A stretch of 64,000 nucleotides of DNA from G963556115 sp963675945 (lineage in GTDB: Bacteria; Planctomycetota; SZUA-567): assembly GCA_963675945.1 (NCBI GenBank), contig OY780932.1, positions 2,480,001-2,544,000 of the forward strand, in the 5' to 3' direction. Below, one piece after another: positions 1 to 8,239 of the stretch. The notes below the pieces were generated by a model that was given only the letters and a program-made list of their open reading frames with translations, was not told the origin of the DNA and made no database searches. The position numbers and the translations under genes are program-made. Every line of letters starts with the position of its first letter. The first letter of the stretch is position 1.

Positions 1-744
1 GAGCAGGTTGAGATTGAACTGCGGAAATATCGGTCGCGGAAAGGTATTATTAATGCTGCCGAATTTGCTGCCGATGGTCTCGACCTCAAGCCCAAAAAAG
101 AAGGCGATAAGCGCAAAGAGAATGACCGCGAGGAGTGAACCCGGGAGCTTGGGGATAAAATGTCGGCAGACCACGATCAGTATTATCGTAGCTAGTCCCA
201 GACCTACAGTTGTCGGATTAATCTCGGTGAGATGTTGGCAGTATACCAGCAGTCTCTCCGGTATGGATGCGGGAAGATTGGTCAGTTCAAGTCCGAGAAA
301 ATCATTCAACTGCGTCAAGGCTATTAGTACCGCGATACCGGAGGTGAAGCCTAGCGTTACCGGATAGGGGATGAATTTGATAATGCTGCCCAGTCTCAAG
401 ATACCAAAAAAGATGAGTATGATACCGGCCATAATAGTTGAGATTATCAGCCCAGAGTAGCCGAATTCAGTGATTATATCATAAACAACCACAATAAAGG
501 CGCCGGTGGGGCCGCCAATCTGGACTCTGCTGCCGCTGAAGAGGGAGATAAGAAAGCCACCGATTATGGCTGAGAATAGTCCCTGTTCTGGAGTCGCTCC
601 AGAAGCAATGCCGAAGGCTATGGCTAGCGGCAGAGCAACGATGCCGGTGATAAGTCCGGCGATTAGATTGTGGGGGAGATTGGTGAAGAGTGCGCCCTTG
701 AGGAGTAATTCCACTGATTTGGGCAGAAATATTGCTTTTTTCAT
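1..744 (-). CDS. SulP-family anion transporter, N-terminal part (runs off the window)
   Basis: This is an inner-membrane anion transporter or permease of the SulP/SLC26 family. It was found by translating the minus strand, where a reading frame is open from an ATG at 742-744 to the window edge, giving 248 residues. The protein begins MKKAIFLPK. It then has hydrophobic segments with the family hallmark GSRVQIGGPTGAF near residues 70-82 and a stretch resembling the family core, FIPYPVTLGFTSGIAV. The cytoplasmic STAS domain expected at the C-terminus lies outside the window. The substrate (sulfate, bicarbonate or a dicarboxylate) cannot be told from this fragment. A palindrome overlaps the presumed transcription start. 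Confidence 0.88.
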   Translation of the reverse strand, partial: MKKAIFLPKSVELLLKGALFTNLPHNLIAGLITGIVALPLAIAFGIASGATPEQGLFSAIIGGFLISLFSGSRVQIGGPTGAFIVVVYDIITEFGYSGLIISTIMAGIILIFFGILRLGSIIKFIPYPVTLGFTSGIAVLIALTQLNDFLGLELTNLPASIPERLLVYCQHLTEINPTTVGLGLATIILIVVCRHFIPKLPGSLLAVILFALIAFFFGLEVETIGSKFGSINNTFPRPIFPQFNLNLL

Positions 745-768
745 AGGTGTTGCCTTATTAAGAATAAG

Positions 769-793
769 ATCGTAATTACGATATGCTATTATA
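769..793 (-). promoter_or_regulatory. Candidate -10 box and 14-bp palindromic operator for the SulP gene
   Basis: A perfect palindrome, ATCGTAATTACGAT, occupies 769-782. On the minus strand a TATAAT hexamer lies at 788-793, so the palindrome would sit across the start of transcription, a classic repressor position. A half-site-like TCGTAATTAT occurs at about 840-849. I see no good -35 box. The assignment as an operator is inference. Confidence 0.35.
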
Positions 794-922
794 TGACATC
801 ACAAACCGAAATAAAGGTGGTAGTAAAGTTTTTTTTGCTTCGTAATTATATGCTAATAATGAAGTGTTGGTTTGCGCTGTCGGGGTGATAAATAATATGT
901 AAAAATTGGGAGCCAGGTCTGA

Positions 923-2074
923 CTAGATGATACTATTGTCATTGGGATCGATTATAATCTCACCCTTGTTCTGAAGGAGTATAGCGTAGTCTATGACCTC
1001 TTGCTGGGCATCCTCAATATCGGTTATGCGTACCTTCTCTTTGGCCGAACTTTTGAACTCGGAGATAATCAGCTTGGCTTTGCGCTTGCTTACCGAGGTC
1101 AGGGCGGTATTCTTCAGGTTGTCAGAGGCAAAGCGCAGAGCCAGGGCGGCGGTCTTAGGGTCGATACCGGTAAAAATCCTAGCGATAGTATCTCTATGGC
1201 TGCTCTCCAAATCGGCAAAGTCGAACATCCGTTCATTCAGTTTTTTGTAGAGCTCGGGGATTTCCTGCATGACCAGCTTTTTGAGTTCAGGTGAGGACTC
1301 CCGGAGAATATGTGCCGCCAACGCCATGCCGTCTATTTTTTGGGCTTTATACTCTCTTTTTTTGGTTGGAGTAGGGAGTGCACGGCTGCGGGACGGGGTT
1401 AAACGGGTCTCCTCGCGCTTGTTACGGGTATGTAGCAGCGCTTGCTGCAGAGCCAGTTCCTTCTTGGTGGCGGAGTCAAGCCGATTGTTCTGCCGTGTCT
1501 TGGAGGCGGGCTGCACTCGGGAATGGTGGGTTTCGGGAGTGCGGGAGGACTCATGGGGAATGAATTCTGCAGGATCAGGGATAAGTGGGTTACTTACGTT
1601 GGCACTTGCATTTGCTTCTATAGGTTCGCCACGGAGGTAGGCGTCATACTCTTCGGGGCGGATTATCCGTGATTCTACCGGCTCTGGCCGGTTGCCCGCT
1701 GCTTTCTCCGGCTCCTGCTTCTTGGTTTTGAGGCGGTTGATATCCTGCATTATAGATCCGAGGTCGAGGCCGGACAGCAGGTTGTTCTTCTGCTCGGCAA
1801 ATTGATTTCCCCGGGGTGTAGTAAGTTTCTTCTCCAACTCCTCGGCGATATCATAGAGGACTTCCGAGGGGATCTTGCGGTATTTACTGATGGCACTGGC
1901 TACCTCGTTGCGGATGCCTTCAGGCATATTGGCCATAACCTTGGCATTGAAGATTGCAGGAGTGCGTGAAAGAGCGGCTCCGGCGACAAACGGGAGTTCT
2001 TCCGAGAGGATCTGAGCGACGCGAGCCACATCATACTCCTCTAAAAAACTAAAGGGGTTATCATTATGTTTCAT
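923..2074 (-). CDS. Orphan FliG-like protein (FliG middle domain + long linker + FliG C-terminal domain)
   Basis: The chosen ATG at 2074 gives 383 residues and has a GGAG ribosome site about 10 bases upstream. A TTG at 2155 would add 27 residues with no visible ribosome site. Residues ~10-85 follow the FliG middle-domain pattern (VARVAQILSEELPFVAGAAL, then MPEGIRNEVASAI), with the usual EHPQ reading EELP. Residues ~250-375 follow the FliG C-terminal torque domain (FDFADLESSHRDTIARIF, IDPKTAALALRFAS, then DIEDAQQEVIDYA). In between is about 150 residues of polar, proline- and arginine-rich linker. In flagella FliG joins the FliF ring to the stator, but no flagellar operon is present here. A FliF-like protein is encoded at 23914-24591. 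Either a non-flagellar ring or torque role, or a relic, is possible. Confidence 0.8.
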   Translation of the reverse strand: MKHNDNPFSFLEEYDVARVAQILSEELPFVAGAALSRTPAIFNAKVMANMPEGIRNEVASAISKYRKIPSEVLYDIAEELEKKLTTPRGNQFAEQKNNLLSGLDLGSIMQDINRLKTKKQEPEKAAGNRPEPVESRIIRPEEYDAYLRGEPIEANASANVSNPLIPDPAEFIPHESSRTPETHHSRVQPASKTRQNNRLDSATKKELALQQALLHTRNKREETRLTPSRSRALPTPTKKREYKAQKIDGMALAAHILRESSPELKKLVMQEIPELYKKLNERMFDFADLESSHRDTIARIFTGIDPKTAALALRFASDNLKNTALTSVSKRKAKLIISEFKSSAKEKVRITDIEDAQQEVIDYAILLQNKGEIIIDPNDNSII

Positions 2075-2300
2075 CAACTTTCTCCGCAAGCTTATTTTCA
2101 CATTTTTCCCCCTCCGCGTCAAGAACAAAATAGTTATTATCACCCATAATGGCAAGGTGTTAGATGAAACCAGGGCAAAGAAAAAAGGATATAATAAAAA
2201 ATACCGTAGCGAAGAAGTATAATATGGATATAATTTTAGCTTAATATGTCAGTTTTTTGGTAAGTTAAAATAAATTGTCGTACTAAAGGTTGTGATAAAA

Positions 2301-3392
2301 ATGGGTAGTGTATTTACTGGATCTGGAAAACACTTTCAACAGCTCGAAGCGGTGGAACTTGATCTTGATAACCTCAATGAAATTTTGACTAGAGTAAAGG
2401 TGCAACCGCATTTTCTCGGGGAACCGTTGGTGGTTATCGGTGAGACGGATAACTTTTATTTCTCTAAAATAGAAGGAGTTAGAGAACTGCTGGCGGTGGA
2501 TGTACTCGGCAGAACCGTGGCTATTGTACTGAATATCGGGGTTGCGGATGCTGACAGAAGGGTAGATAGTAGGGCGATTGAGTTTGTCTCGCATATCAGT
2601 TCGCTGACCCCGCAGGGACTCGGCAAGATTGCAGCGGAGTTCCTTGAATTGCCGCATAATGATCTCCTTCGCCGCGGCTGGGAGGATATGGGCGTGGAGA
2701 TGGATGAGGAGGCTGTAGAAATATCGAGTCTGCTTGCTTCCACCTTCAACCGGGATGCTGCCGATTACTCGGAGATAATAAACCGGGAACAGCGCGTGAT
2801 CATAGCGTCTGAAGGTTTCTCGACCAAAATTGTAAATGAAATTGAATGGTTGTACAAATCCGGGGTAAGTATCAAAGGACTCAAGTATCTCAAGTATTTG
2901 GTCGGCGGGCAGGAGGTCTTCTTTGCTGAGCAGGTCGTGCCGCGGGTAGATCCGTCGGTAGATGCGCGGGATAGTGCGGTGCATACTCATGATTCGATCG
3001 AGCCGTGGAAGGTCAAGGGTAAGACGTATTACCTTGAGAAGCTTTCTCCGTCAATGTCGGAATTACTTGATAATCTTTTGGTGGCGGTCAAGGCTGAGAC
3101 CTTCTCGATAAGTTGGTCACATAAGTACTATTTCTGGCTCCGGGGGATAAAGATGACCTTCAGGGTGCGTATCTATGCACGTGATCGGGTGGAGTTAGGA
3201 TTCTATAATACCTCTGTAGAAGCGGTTGAAGAGTTTTTGGGAAAATTTGACCTTCCCGGAGTTGAAATCTTTACTCTCGGTGGTTATGCCGATTCGCCGT
3301 TTTTGGCGATTACCAGTGATGTGAACTTTAATCAGGACTGGATCAGAATGATAAAGACCTGGCTCGGTGGGCCGGGTGAATATCGGTCTTAG
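2301..3392 (+). CDS. Protein resembling DUF91/NucS-type PD-(D/E)XK nuclease domain, catalytic residues degenerate
   Basis: The protein has 363 residues from ATG 2301, with AAAGGT about 10 bases upstream. An in-frame GTG at 2292 is a less likely start. Residues ~22-115 have the layout of a NucS/DUF91-like PD-(D/E)XK fold. The usual iDLLaiD...vvIElK core appears as ELLAVD (62-67) and AIVLN (74-78), so the family Glu and Lys of the E-x-K element are Val and Asn. Residues ~170-215 (EWLYKSGVSIKGLKYLKYLVGGQEVFFAEQVVP) match the helix-strand pattern that follows in this family. The C-terminal ~120 residues form a second alpha/beta domain. I infer a non-catalytic nucleic-acid-binding relative. It is the first gene of a plus-strand run, divergent from the FliG-like gene. 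Confidence 0.55.
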   Translation: MGSVFTGSGKHFQQLEAVELDLDNLNEILTRVKVQPHFLGEPLVVIGETDNFYFSKIEGVRELLAVDVLGRTVAIVLNIGVADADRRVDSRAIEFVSHISSLTPQGLGKIAAEFLELPHNDLLRRGWEDMGVEMDEEAVEISSLLASTFNRDAADYSEIINREQRVIIASEGFSTKIVNEIEWLYKSGVSIKGLKYLKYLVGGQEVFFAEQVVPRVDPSVDARDSAVHTHDSIEPWKVKGKTYYLEKLSPSMSELLDNLLVAVKAETFSISWSHKYYFWLRGIKMTFRVRIYARDRVELGFYNTSVEAVEEFLGKFDLPGVEIFTLGGYADSPFLAITSDVNFNQDWIRMIKTWLGGPGEYRS

Positions 3393-3415
3393 TCTGGAAG
3401 AAAGGTGTGTGTGTT

Positions 3416-3976
3416 ATGCCTACATGTTTAACCATCCTTGCTGACGGTTTTGAGAGTGTTGAAGCTGTTGCGCCAGTTGATGTGTTGCGCCGAGCCGGAG
3501 TGGAATTGACTATTGCTGGACTCGACCGGGCTGAGATTGTGAGTGCGCAGGGGGTGCGGGTGGTAACAGATACCGTACTTACCGACGATATTGGGATATT
3601 TGATCTTTTTTTTCTGCCGGGAGGGATGCCGGGGTCGGTTAATCTCGCGGAGAGTGAGGTCGTCACCCAGTTGCTCCTGCAACATCAGGCTGAGGAGAAG
3701 TTGATTGCAGCGATCTGCGCTGCTCCGGCCAAAGTATTGGCGCCCAATAAGTTACTGGACAATAAACGGGCTACCTGTTACCCAGGAAATATGGATGAAA
3801 TCGCCAGCATTGCCGAGAATGTTACCCTGCTTGAGGATAGTGTGGTGGTTGACGGTAATGTTATTACCAGTAGAGGGGGCGGTACCGCTCTTGAGCTTGG
3901 TTATAAACTGGTCGAGATTTTATTTGATTCAGCCCTTGCCCAGAAGCTGCGCCAGGGGATGGTCGCTACTAATTGA
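3416..3976 (+). CDS. DJ-1/PfpI-family protein (YajL/ThiJ type)
   Basis: This is a 186-residue cytoplasmic protein of the DJ-1/PfpI superfamily. The reactive cysteine is C101 in the nucleophile elbow AAICAAP, and the partner glutamate is E13 in ADGFE. The flanking FLPGG (66-70) and SRGGGTALELG segments are typical of the DJ-1/YajL branch. Length is normal. The start is ATG 3416 with AAGAAAGG upstream; a GTG three codons earlier is unlikely. Family members protect against oxidative or carbonyl damage, and deglycase and chaperone roles are both claimed in the literature. It lies 23 bp after the preceding gene and is probably co-transcribed. Confidence 0.9.
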   Translation: MPTCLTILADGFESVEAVAPVDVLRRAGVELTIAGLDRAEIVSAQGVRVVTDTVLTDDIGIFDLFFLPGGMPGSVNLAESEVVTQLLLQHQAEEKLIAAICAAPAKVLAPNKLLDNKRATCYPGNMDEIASIAENVTLLEDSVVVDGNVITSRGGGTALELGYKLVEILFDSALAQKLRQGMVATN

Positions 3977-4024
3977 TCAGGTCATTGTTTTTTAATAATT
4001 ATCCATAGTTGAGTAGGAATGTTG

Positions 4025-5008
4025 ATGGTCGGTGAGAAGGTTGGAATGACGACGACCTTGCCGGTAGAGGTAATCTTTGCGGGCGGGTATATTCCTGTAG
4101 ATCTGAATAATCTCTTTGTCTCAGAGGCTGAGGCGTATGAGGTGGTACTTGAGGCTGAGCGGGCGGGATTTCCACAGAATTCCTGTGCCTGGGTAAAGGG
4201 ACTCTATGCCACCGCCTATCGGCATGGATTCAAGAAGGTCGCGGTGGTGCGGGAGGGTGATTGTTCGCAGAATATCGCCCTGGAGGATGTCTGGAGACAT
4301 GAAGGCATGCAGACGCAGACCTTCTCTTATCCGTATCAGCGTACCCGCGAGGCTTTCGCGCGCGAGCTGAAGTCTTTTGCCGCGCATTTTCAGGCGGTTG
4401 AGTCTGATATCGATATCTGGAAAGAGCGGCTGGATGTGGTACGGAGTATCGCCCGGAGTATCGATCGTATTGCGGTAGAAACCTTGGCGGTGAGTAGTCT
4501 GGAGTTATTCCTGTCGCAGCTCAATTTGACTGATTTTATGAGTGATGTCGCTAGAGTCGAGGCGTATCAGTTGGAGTTACTCCAGCAGGTGGAGTGCCGG
4601 AAGGCGGTGAGCGGTCTGCCGCGACTCGGGGTACTCGGCGTGCCGACGATACTCTCCGATTTGAGTGAGGTTATTGATGAGCTTGGGGCGCGGGTGGTAT
4701 ACCATGAGATTCCTTATGAATTCGCCATGCTCAAGAGTATCGGCAGGAGTATGGCTGATACTTATCTGAATTATACCTATCCCTACTCGGCAGAGTTTCG
4801 GCTCGAAGCGATTGCCGAGGAGATTGCAGGTCGTCGGCTGGACGGCATTATACACTATACTCAGAGTTTCTGCCACCGACAGATCCATGACCTCTTGATG
4901 CGTCGGCGTTTCAATATACCTATCCTGACTATCGAAGGGGATAGGCCGACGGCGGTAGACGGCAGAACCTTGACCAGAATTGAGGCCTTTATTGAGCAAC
5001 TCAGATAA
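4025..5008 (+). CDS. 2-hydroxyacyl-CoA dehydratase D-component / HgdB-like protein
   Basis: The protein has 327 residues and belongs to the HgdB/BcrB-like family. Family members bind a 4Fe-4S cluster and take part in radical dehydration of 2-hydroxyacyl-CoA or in benzoyl-CoA reduction in anaerobes. Recognisable elements are GGYIPVDLNNLF near the start, the cysteine in VREGDCSQN, and the C-terminal YTQSFCHRQIHDLLMRR followed by IPILTIEGDRP. No partner subunit (HgdA) or activator ATPase (HgdC) is adjacent, so the enzymatic role is uncertain. Start choice: ATG 4025 has AGGA six bases upstream, ATG 4019 is too close to it, and ATG 4046 with GAGAAGG is a real alternative. Its 3' end overlaps the next gene. 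Confidence 0.82.
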   Translation: MVGEKVGMTTTLPVEVIFAGGYIPVDLNNLFVSEAEAYEVVLEAERAGFPQNSCAWVKGLYATAYRHGFKKVAVVREGDCSQNIALEDVWRHEGMQTQTFSYPYQRTREAFARELKSFAAHFQAVESDIDIWKERLDVVRSIARSIDRIAVETLAVSSLELFLSQLNLTDFMSDVARVEAYQLELLQQVECRKAVSGLPRLGVLGVPTILSDLSEVIDELGARVVYHEIPYEFAMLKSIGRSMADTYLNYTYPYSAEFRLEAIAEEIAGRRLDGIIHYTQSFCHRQIHDLLMRRRFNIPILTIEGDRPTAVDGRTLTRIEAFIEQLR

Positions 5009-6185
5009 TAACTCAGAGAGATATGTTCCCGGTAAATTCGAGTGGGCGGTGCTTGTTCTGGATTTACTGCTGTTCTTGCTCCTCTCCTGGAGGCTGGTCG
5101 ATCCGTTGTTTTTAGATGGGCAGCTCCTGCCCTCCATGGCGTTGGCACTCCTCCCTGGAACCTTGCTTACCTTGCTCAGGAAACCGGCAATATCGACTCA
5201 TAGATTCTGTTTCGCTCTGGGTTTACTTGTGTTTCTGGTGGTAAACGGCACCATCAATCTCAGCGATATCAAAGAGGCTCTCGCCAGGTGGGAGTGGGTT
5301 GCGCTCGGGATAGCGATTATGTGTTTTCAGATCATTACCGGCGCCTGGCGCTGGGTGCTGATTCTCCAGGGGCAGGGGATAGGTCTGGCGTTTTCGACCT
5401 CACTGCGGCTCTTGACTACCGGGTATTTCTTCAACACCTTTATTCCGGGATCTACCGGAGGGGATTTCTACCGCATCTATACGGTAGCCAAAGGGAACAA
5501 GAAGCTGATTGCGCCGGTCACCACCAGCGTTTTTCTGGATCGTTTTCTCGGGTTGCCGACACTCCTGATACTGGTCTTGGCCGGGGTATTCATGAATATC
5601 GAGTTTATCCGCTCGACCAGTCAATTCCTGACAATCGCCAAAGGGTATGTCGTGTTGGCGCTCGGTTGTGTCCTCTTCTTTACCGCGCTCTTTCTCGCTT
5701 CTTTCTACCTTGCGGATCGGCTGCGGAGCTATAATTTTAAGGGTTTGCTCGGCCGGGCACTACTCCAGGCGGTAGAGTCTATCGAGGTTTATAAGGGTAA
5801 TAAAAAGATTCTCTTCTATGTCTTGCTGATCTCGATCCTGTCGCACCTGGGTACGTTATTATCGTTTATCTGTTTCAGTAAGGCGGTTGGCTTGGAGGGG
5901 GTACACCTCTCGCTGATGCTCTTTCTGGTATTTGCGGGAATAATGGTGAATTATATACCTCTGGCTCCGGGGGGAGCTGGGCAGGGCGAGTTGGCGTTTG
6001 CCTGGATTTTCTCGCTGGCAACTCCGGCTTTTCCTGAGAATGCGCACCGGGCGGCGGTGATGATGCTCTGTTTCCGGCTTGGAATGTTCTTCTATGGCGC
6101 GATCGGGGGTGTTATCTATGGGGTACGCCATGAGGAGATATCCCTCGATGCCGAATCCGAGCCTGAGGTGGAATCAACTCTCTAG
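4992..6185 (+). CDS. Lysylphosphatidylglycerol synthase TM-region-like / flippase-like integral membrane protein
   Basis: This is a polytopic inner-membrane protein of about 397 residues with roughly eight hydrophobic segments. It matches the LPG-synthase transmembrane (UPF0104/AglD) family: TGYFFNTFIPGSTGGDFYRIY, then SVFLDRFLGLPTLL, and later NYIPLAPGGAGQGE. Only the membrane module is present, with no aminoacyl-transferase domain, so lipid or glycolipid transport is a better guess than lipid lysylation. No ATG is available. TTG 4992 has GAGG six bases upstream and overlaps the hgdB-like gene by 17 bp; TTG 4980 is the alternative. The overlap suggests translational coupling. Confidence 0.8.
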   Translation: MSNSDNNSERYVPGKFEWAVLVLDLLLFLLLSWRLVDPLFLDGQLLPSMALALLPGTLLTLLRKPAISTHRFCFALGLLVFLVVNGTINLSDIKEALARWEWVALGIAIMCFQIITGAWRWVLILQGQGIGLAFSTSLRLLTTGYFFNTFIPGSTGGDFYRIYTVAKGNKKLIAPVTTSVFLDRFLGLPTLLILVLAGVFMNIEFIRSTSQFLTIAKGYVVLALGCVLFFTALFLASFYLADRLRSYNFKGLLGRALLQAVESIEVYKGNKKILFYVLLISILSHLGTLLSFICFSKAVGLEGVHLSLMLFLVFAGIMVNYIPLAPGGAGQGELAFAWIFSLATPAFPENAHRAAVMMLCFRLGMFFYGAIGGVIYGVRHEEISLDAESEPEVESTL

Positions 6186-6218
6186 CCTGTAACAGTGACT
6201 CAATTGTCTGCTTTGGGG

Positions 6219-6371
6219 TTAAAAGTTGCTTTTGAATACAGTTAAATCTGTGGTTGGTTTGGTCAGCAGGCGTTCGTCAGGCCGTTTGACACTCTTTTTG
6301 TAACTGTTGCAGCCACTCAGCAAGGTACAGCCCAGTACAGCTATACCGATAAATATTATCTTCCTTATCAC
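6219..6371 (-). CDS. Small lipoprotein, 50 residues
   Basis: This is a short reading frame beginning GTG at 6369-6371 and ending with TAA at 6219. It encodes MIRKIIFIGIAVLGCTLLSGCNSY followed by a short polar tail ending KSNF. The basic N-terminus, hydrophobic stretch and LLSGC lipobox (Cys21) form a textbook signal peptidase II site, so a mature lipoprotein of 30 residues is predicted. No function can be assigned. The ribosome site is weak, which lowers confidence. It lies about 110 bp beyond the terminator of the upstream minus-strand gene ettA, so it probably has its own promoter. Confidence 0.5.
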   Translation of the reverse strand: MIRKIIFIGIAVLGCTLLSGCNSYKKSVKRPDERLLTKPTTDLTVFKSNF

Positions 6372-6484
6372 CTCTTGTTTCCAGCCTTTCTAGGGTCTAT
6401 TGCTCTTTTCGCCGGGTATGCGTAGGGTTAGTATTATGCCCGGGTAAAGCAGATATTTTATGAAGAATAGCGTAATATGCAATA

Positions 6485-6522
6485 GAAAAAGCCGGTATTT
6501 ACCCTCAGGGTAAGACCGGCTT
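6485..6522 (-). terminator. Rho-independent terminator of ettA
   Basis: Reading on the minus strand, AAGCCGGT (6515-6522) pairs with ACCGGCTT (6489-6496). A nested TACCCT/AGGGTA stem lies inside and a T-run follows. It lies 27 bp past the ettA stop codon. Confidence 0.85.
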
Positions 6523-6548
6523 GTGATAAGTTGGGGACTGTGCAAAAA

Positions 6549-8210
6549 CTAGAGTGGGAGCTTCTTGTATTTGCTTCGGCGGTTGGCGAAGGCGGACTCA
6601 CCCTGGGCTGAAAGCTGGTCTTCATAGTCGGCAAAGTTTCCATCAAACCATTTGATCTTGCCGTTGCCTTCGAAGACCAGGAGATGGGTACAGATCCGGT
6701 CGAGGAAGAAACGGTCGTGGCTGATAATCATGGCGCAGGCGGGGAAATCTTCCAGGGCTTCCTCCAGTACGCGCAGGGTGTTGACATCGAGATCATTTGT
6801 CGGTTCATCCAGCAGGAGCAGGTTACCCCCTGTTCGCAGCAGCTTGGCCAGGTGTACTCGGTTACGTTCACCGCCTGAGAGCTTCCCGACATTCTTCTGC
6901 TGCTGGCTGCCGCGGAAGTTGAAGCGTGCGACGTAGGCGCGGGCGTTCATCTTCTTGCCGCCGACCTCCAGGATCTCATTACCAGAGGAGATCTCTTCGA
7001 AGATGGTATGGCTGTCGTCAAGCTCGTCTCGGTTTTGATCGACATACGCCAGATCCACCGATTTACCGACCTCGATTGCTCCACTATCCGGGCTCTCCTC
7101 GCCTACCAGCATCCGGAACAGGGTCGTCTTACCCATACCGTTGGGGCCGACAATTCCGACGATGGCACCTTTAGGGATATTGAAAGATAGATCGTCGATG
7201 AGCGTGACTCCATTGAAGCCTTTGCTGACATTTTTGAACTCCACAACCTTGTCGCCGAGTTTACGCCCGTACGGGATTTGAATGACGATATCGGAATTCT
7301 TGACCTCGAATTCTTCGCTGGCGAGTTTTTCGTAGCGGTCAATTCGGGCATTGTTCTTCTTGTTTCGCCCTTTGGCCGCAGTATTGATCCAGGAGAGCTC
7401 ACGCTGTAGAACTCGCTGACGTTCGGTCTCCTTCTTCTCGGTGAGTCTGAGTCTTTCGGCTTTCTGTTGCAGCCAGGAGGAATAATTACCTTCAAAGGGC
7501 AGCCCCTTGCCGTTTTCCAACTCCAGAATCCATTTGGTGATATTGTCCAGAAAGTAACGGTCATGGGTGACGATAATGACTGTTCCGGGGTAGTCGCGGA
7601 GCTGATCTTCCAGCCACTGCACGGTCTCGGCATCAAGGTGGTTGGTCGGCTCGTCAAGCAGGAGGATGTCCGGCTTCTCAAGCAGTGCCTTGCAGAGAGC
7701 GACTCGGCGGCGTTCACCCCCGGAGAGTTTGCGAATATCAGCGTCGTCGGGGGGGAGTACCAGCGCATCGGCGGCGATATCGAGCATGCGGTCTATCTCC
7801 CAGGCGTTGGTCGCGTCAATCTTCTGCTGGAGTTGATCCATCTCCTCGAGCAGTTCGTCCATCTTCTCCGGGTGCTCTCCCATCTCGGTGCCGATGGTCT
7901 CGTAGCGTTCAAGCATGTCGCGAATAGGCTGAACCGCTTCTTCAATATTCTCGCGTACCGTCTTCTCCATATTGAGTTTCGGCTCCTGCTCAATCATCAG
8001 GATAGAGGCACCCTCTTTGAGCTTGACCTCGCCTCCATGATCCTTGTCCAGACCGGCCATGATCTTGAGCAGGGTAGATTTACCCGCTCCGTTATACCCG
8101 ACAATACCGATCTTGGCTCCATGGTAGAAAGAGAGGGAGATTCCGTCGAGAATCTTCTTGTCTGCATACTCCTTGGTAATGTCATCAATAGTAAGAATAA
8201 TTGGTGGCAT
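6549..8210 (-). CDS. ettA: Energy-dependent translational throttle protein EttA (ABC-F ATPase)
   Basis: This is a soluble ABC-F protein of 553 residues with two nucleotide-binding domains. It acts at the ribosomal E site and couples early elongation to the ATP/ADP ratio. Domain 1 has Walker A GYNGAGKST, signature LSGGERRRVALCKAL and Walker B LLLDEPTNHLD. Domain 2 has GPNGMGKTT, LSGGERNRVHLAKLL and LLLDEPTNDLD. The arm region (residues ~90-130) and the linker with GRNKKNNARIDRYEKLASEE match EttA rather than Uup or the resistance-type ABC-F proteins. Length equals E. coli EttA (about 555). A terminator follows the gene. Confidence 0.95.
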   Translation of the reverse strand: MPPIILTIDDITKEYADKKILDGISLSFYHGAKIGIVGYNGAGKSTLLKIMAGLDKDHGGEVKLKEGASILMIEQEPKLNMEKTVRENIEEAVQPIRDMLERYETIGTEMGEHPEKMDELLEEMDQLQQKIDATNAWEIDRMLDIAADALVLPPDDADIRKLSGGERRRVALCKALLEKPDILLLDEPTNHLDAETVQWLEDQLRDYPGTVIIVTHDRYFLDNITKWILELENGKGLPFEGNYSSWLQQKAERLRLTEKKETERQRVLQRELSWINTAAKGRNKKNNARIDRYEKLASEEFEVKNSDIVIQIPYGRKLGDKVVEFKNVSKGFNGVTLIDDLSFNIPKGAIVGIVGPNGMGKTTLFRMLVGEESPDSGAIEVGKSVDLAYVDQNRDELDDSHTIFEEISSGNEILEVGGKKMNARAYVARFNFRGSQQQKNVGKLSGGERNRVHLAKLLRTGGNLLLLDEPTNDLDVNTLRVLEEALEDFPACAMIISHDRFFLDRICTHLLVFEGNGKIKWFDGNFADYEDQLSAQGESAFANRRSKYKKLPL

Positions 8211-8239
8211 CTTGGGTCTCCGTTATTATTATGTTATGG

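Noticed and set aside
8..367. Plus-strand open frames at the left edge (8-367 and 506-775)
   Set aside because: They are antisense to the SulP transporter, whose minus-strand translation gives clear family motifs and transmembrane segments.
2283..2990. Minus-strand 235-residue open frame
   Set aside because: It is antisense to the NucS-like gene, which has a ribosome site and family-like patterns. The antisense product is rich in His, Arg and Tyr with no recognisable domain.
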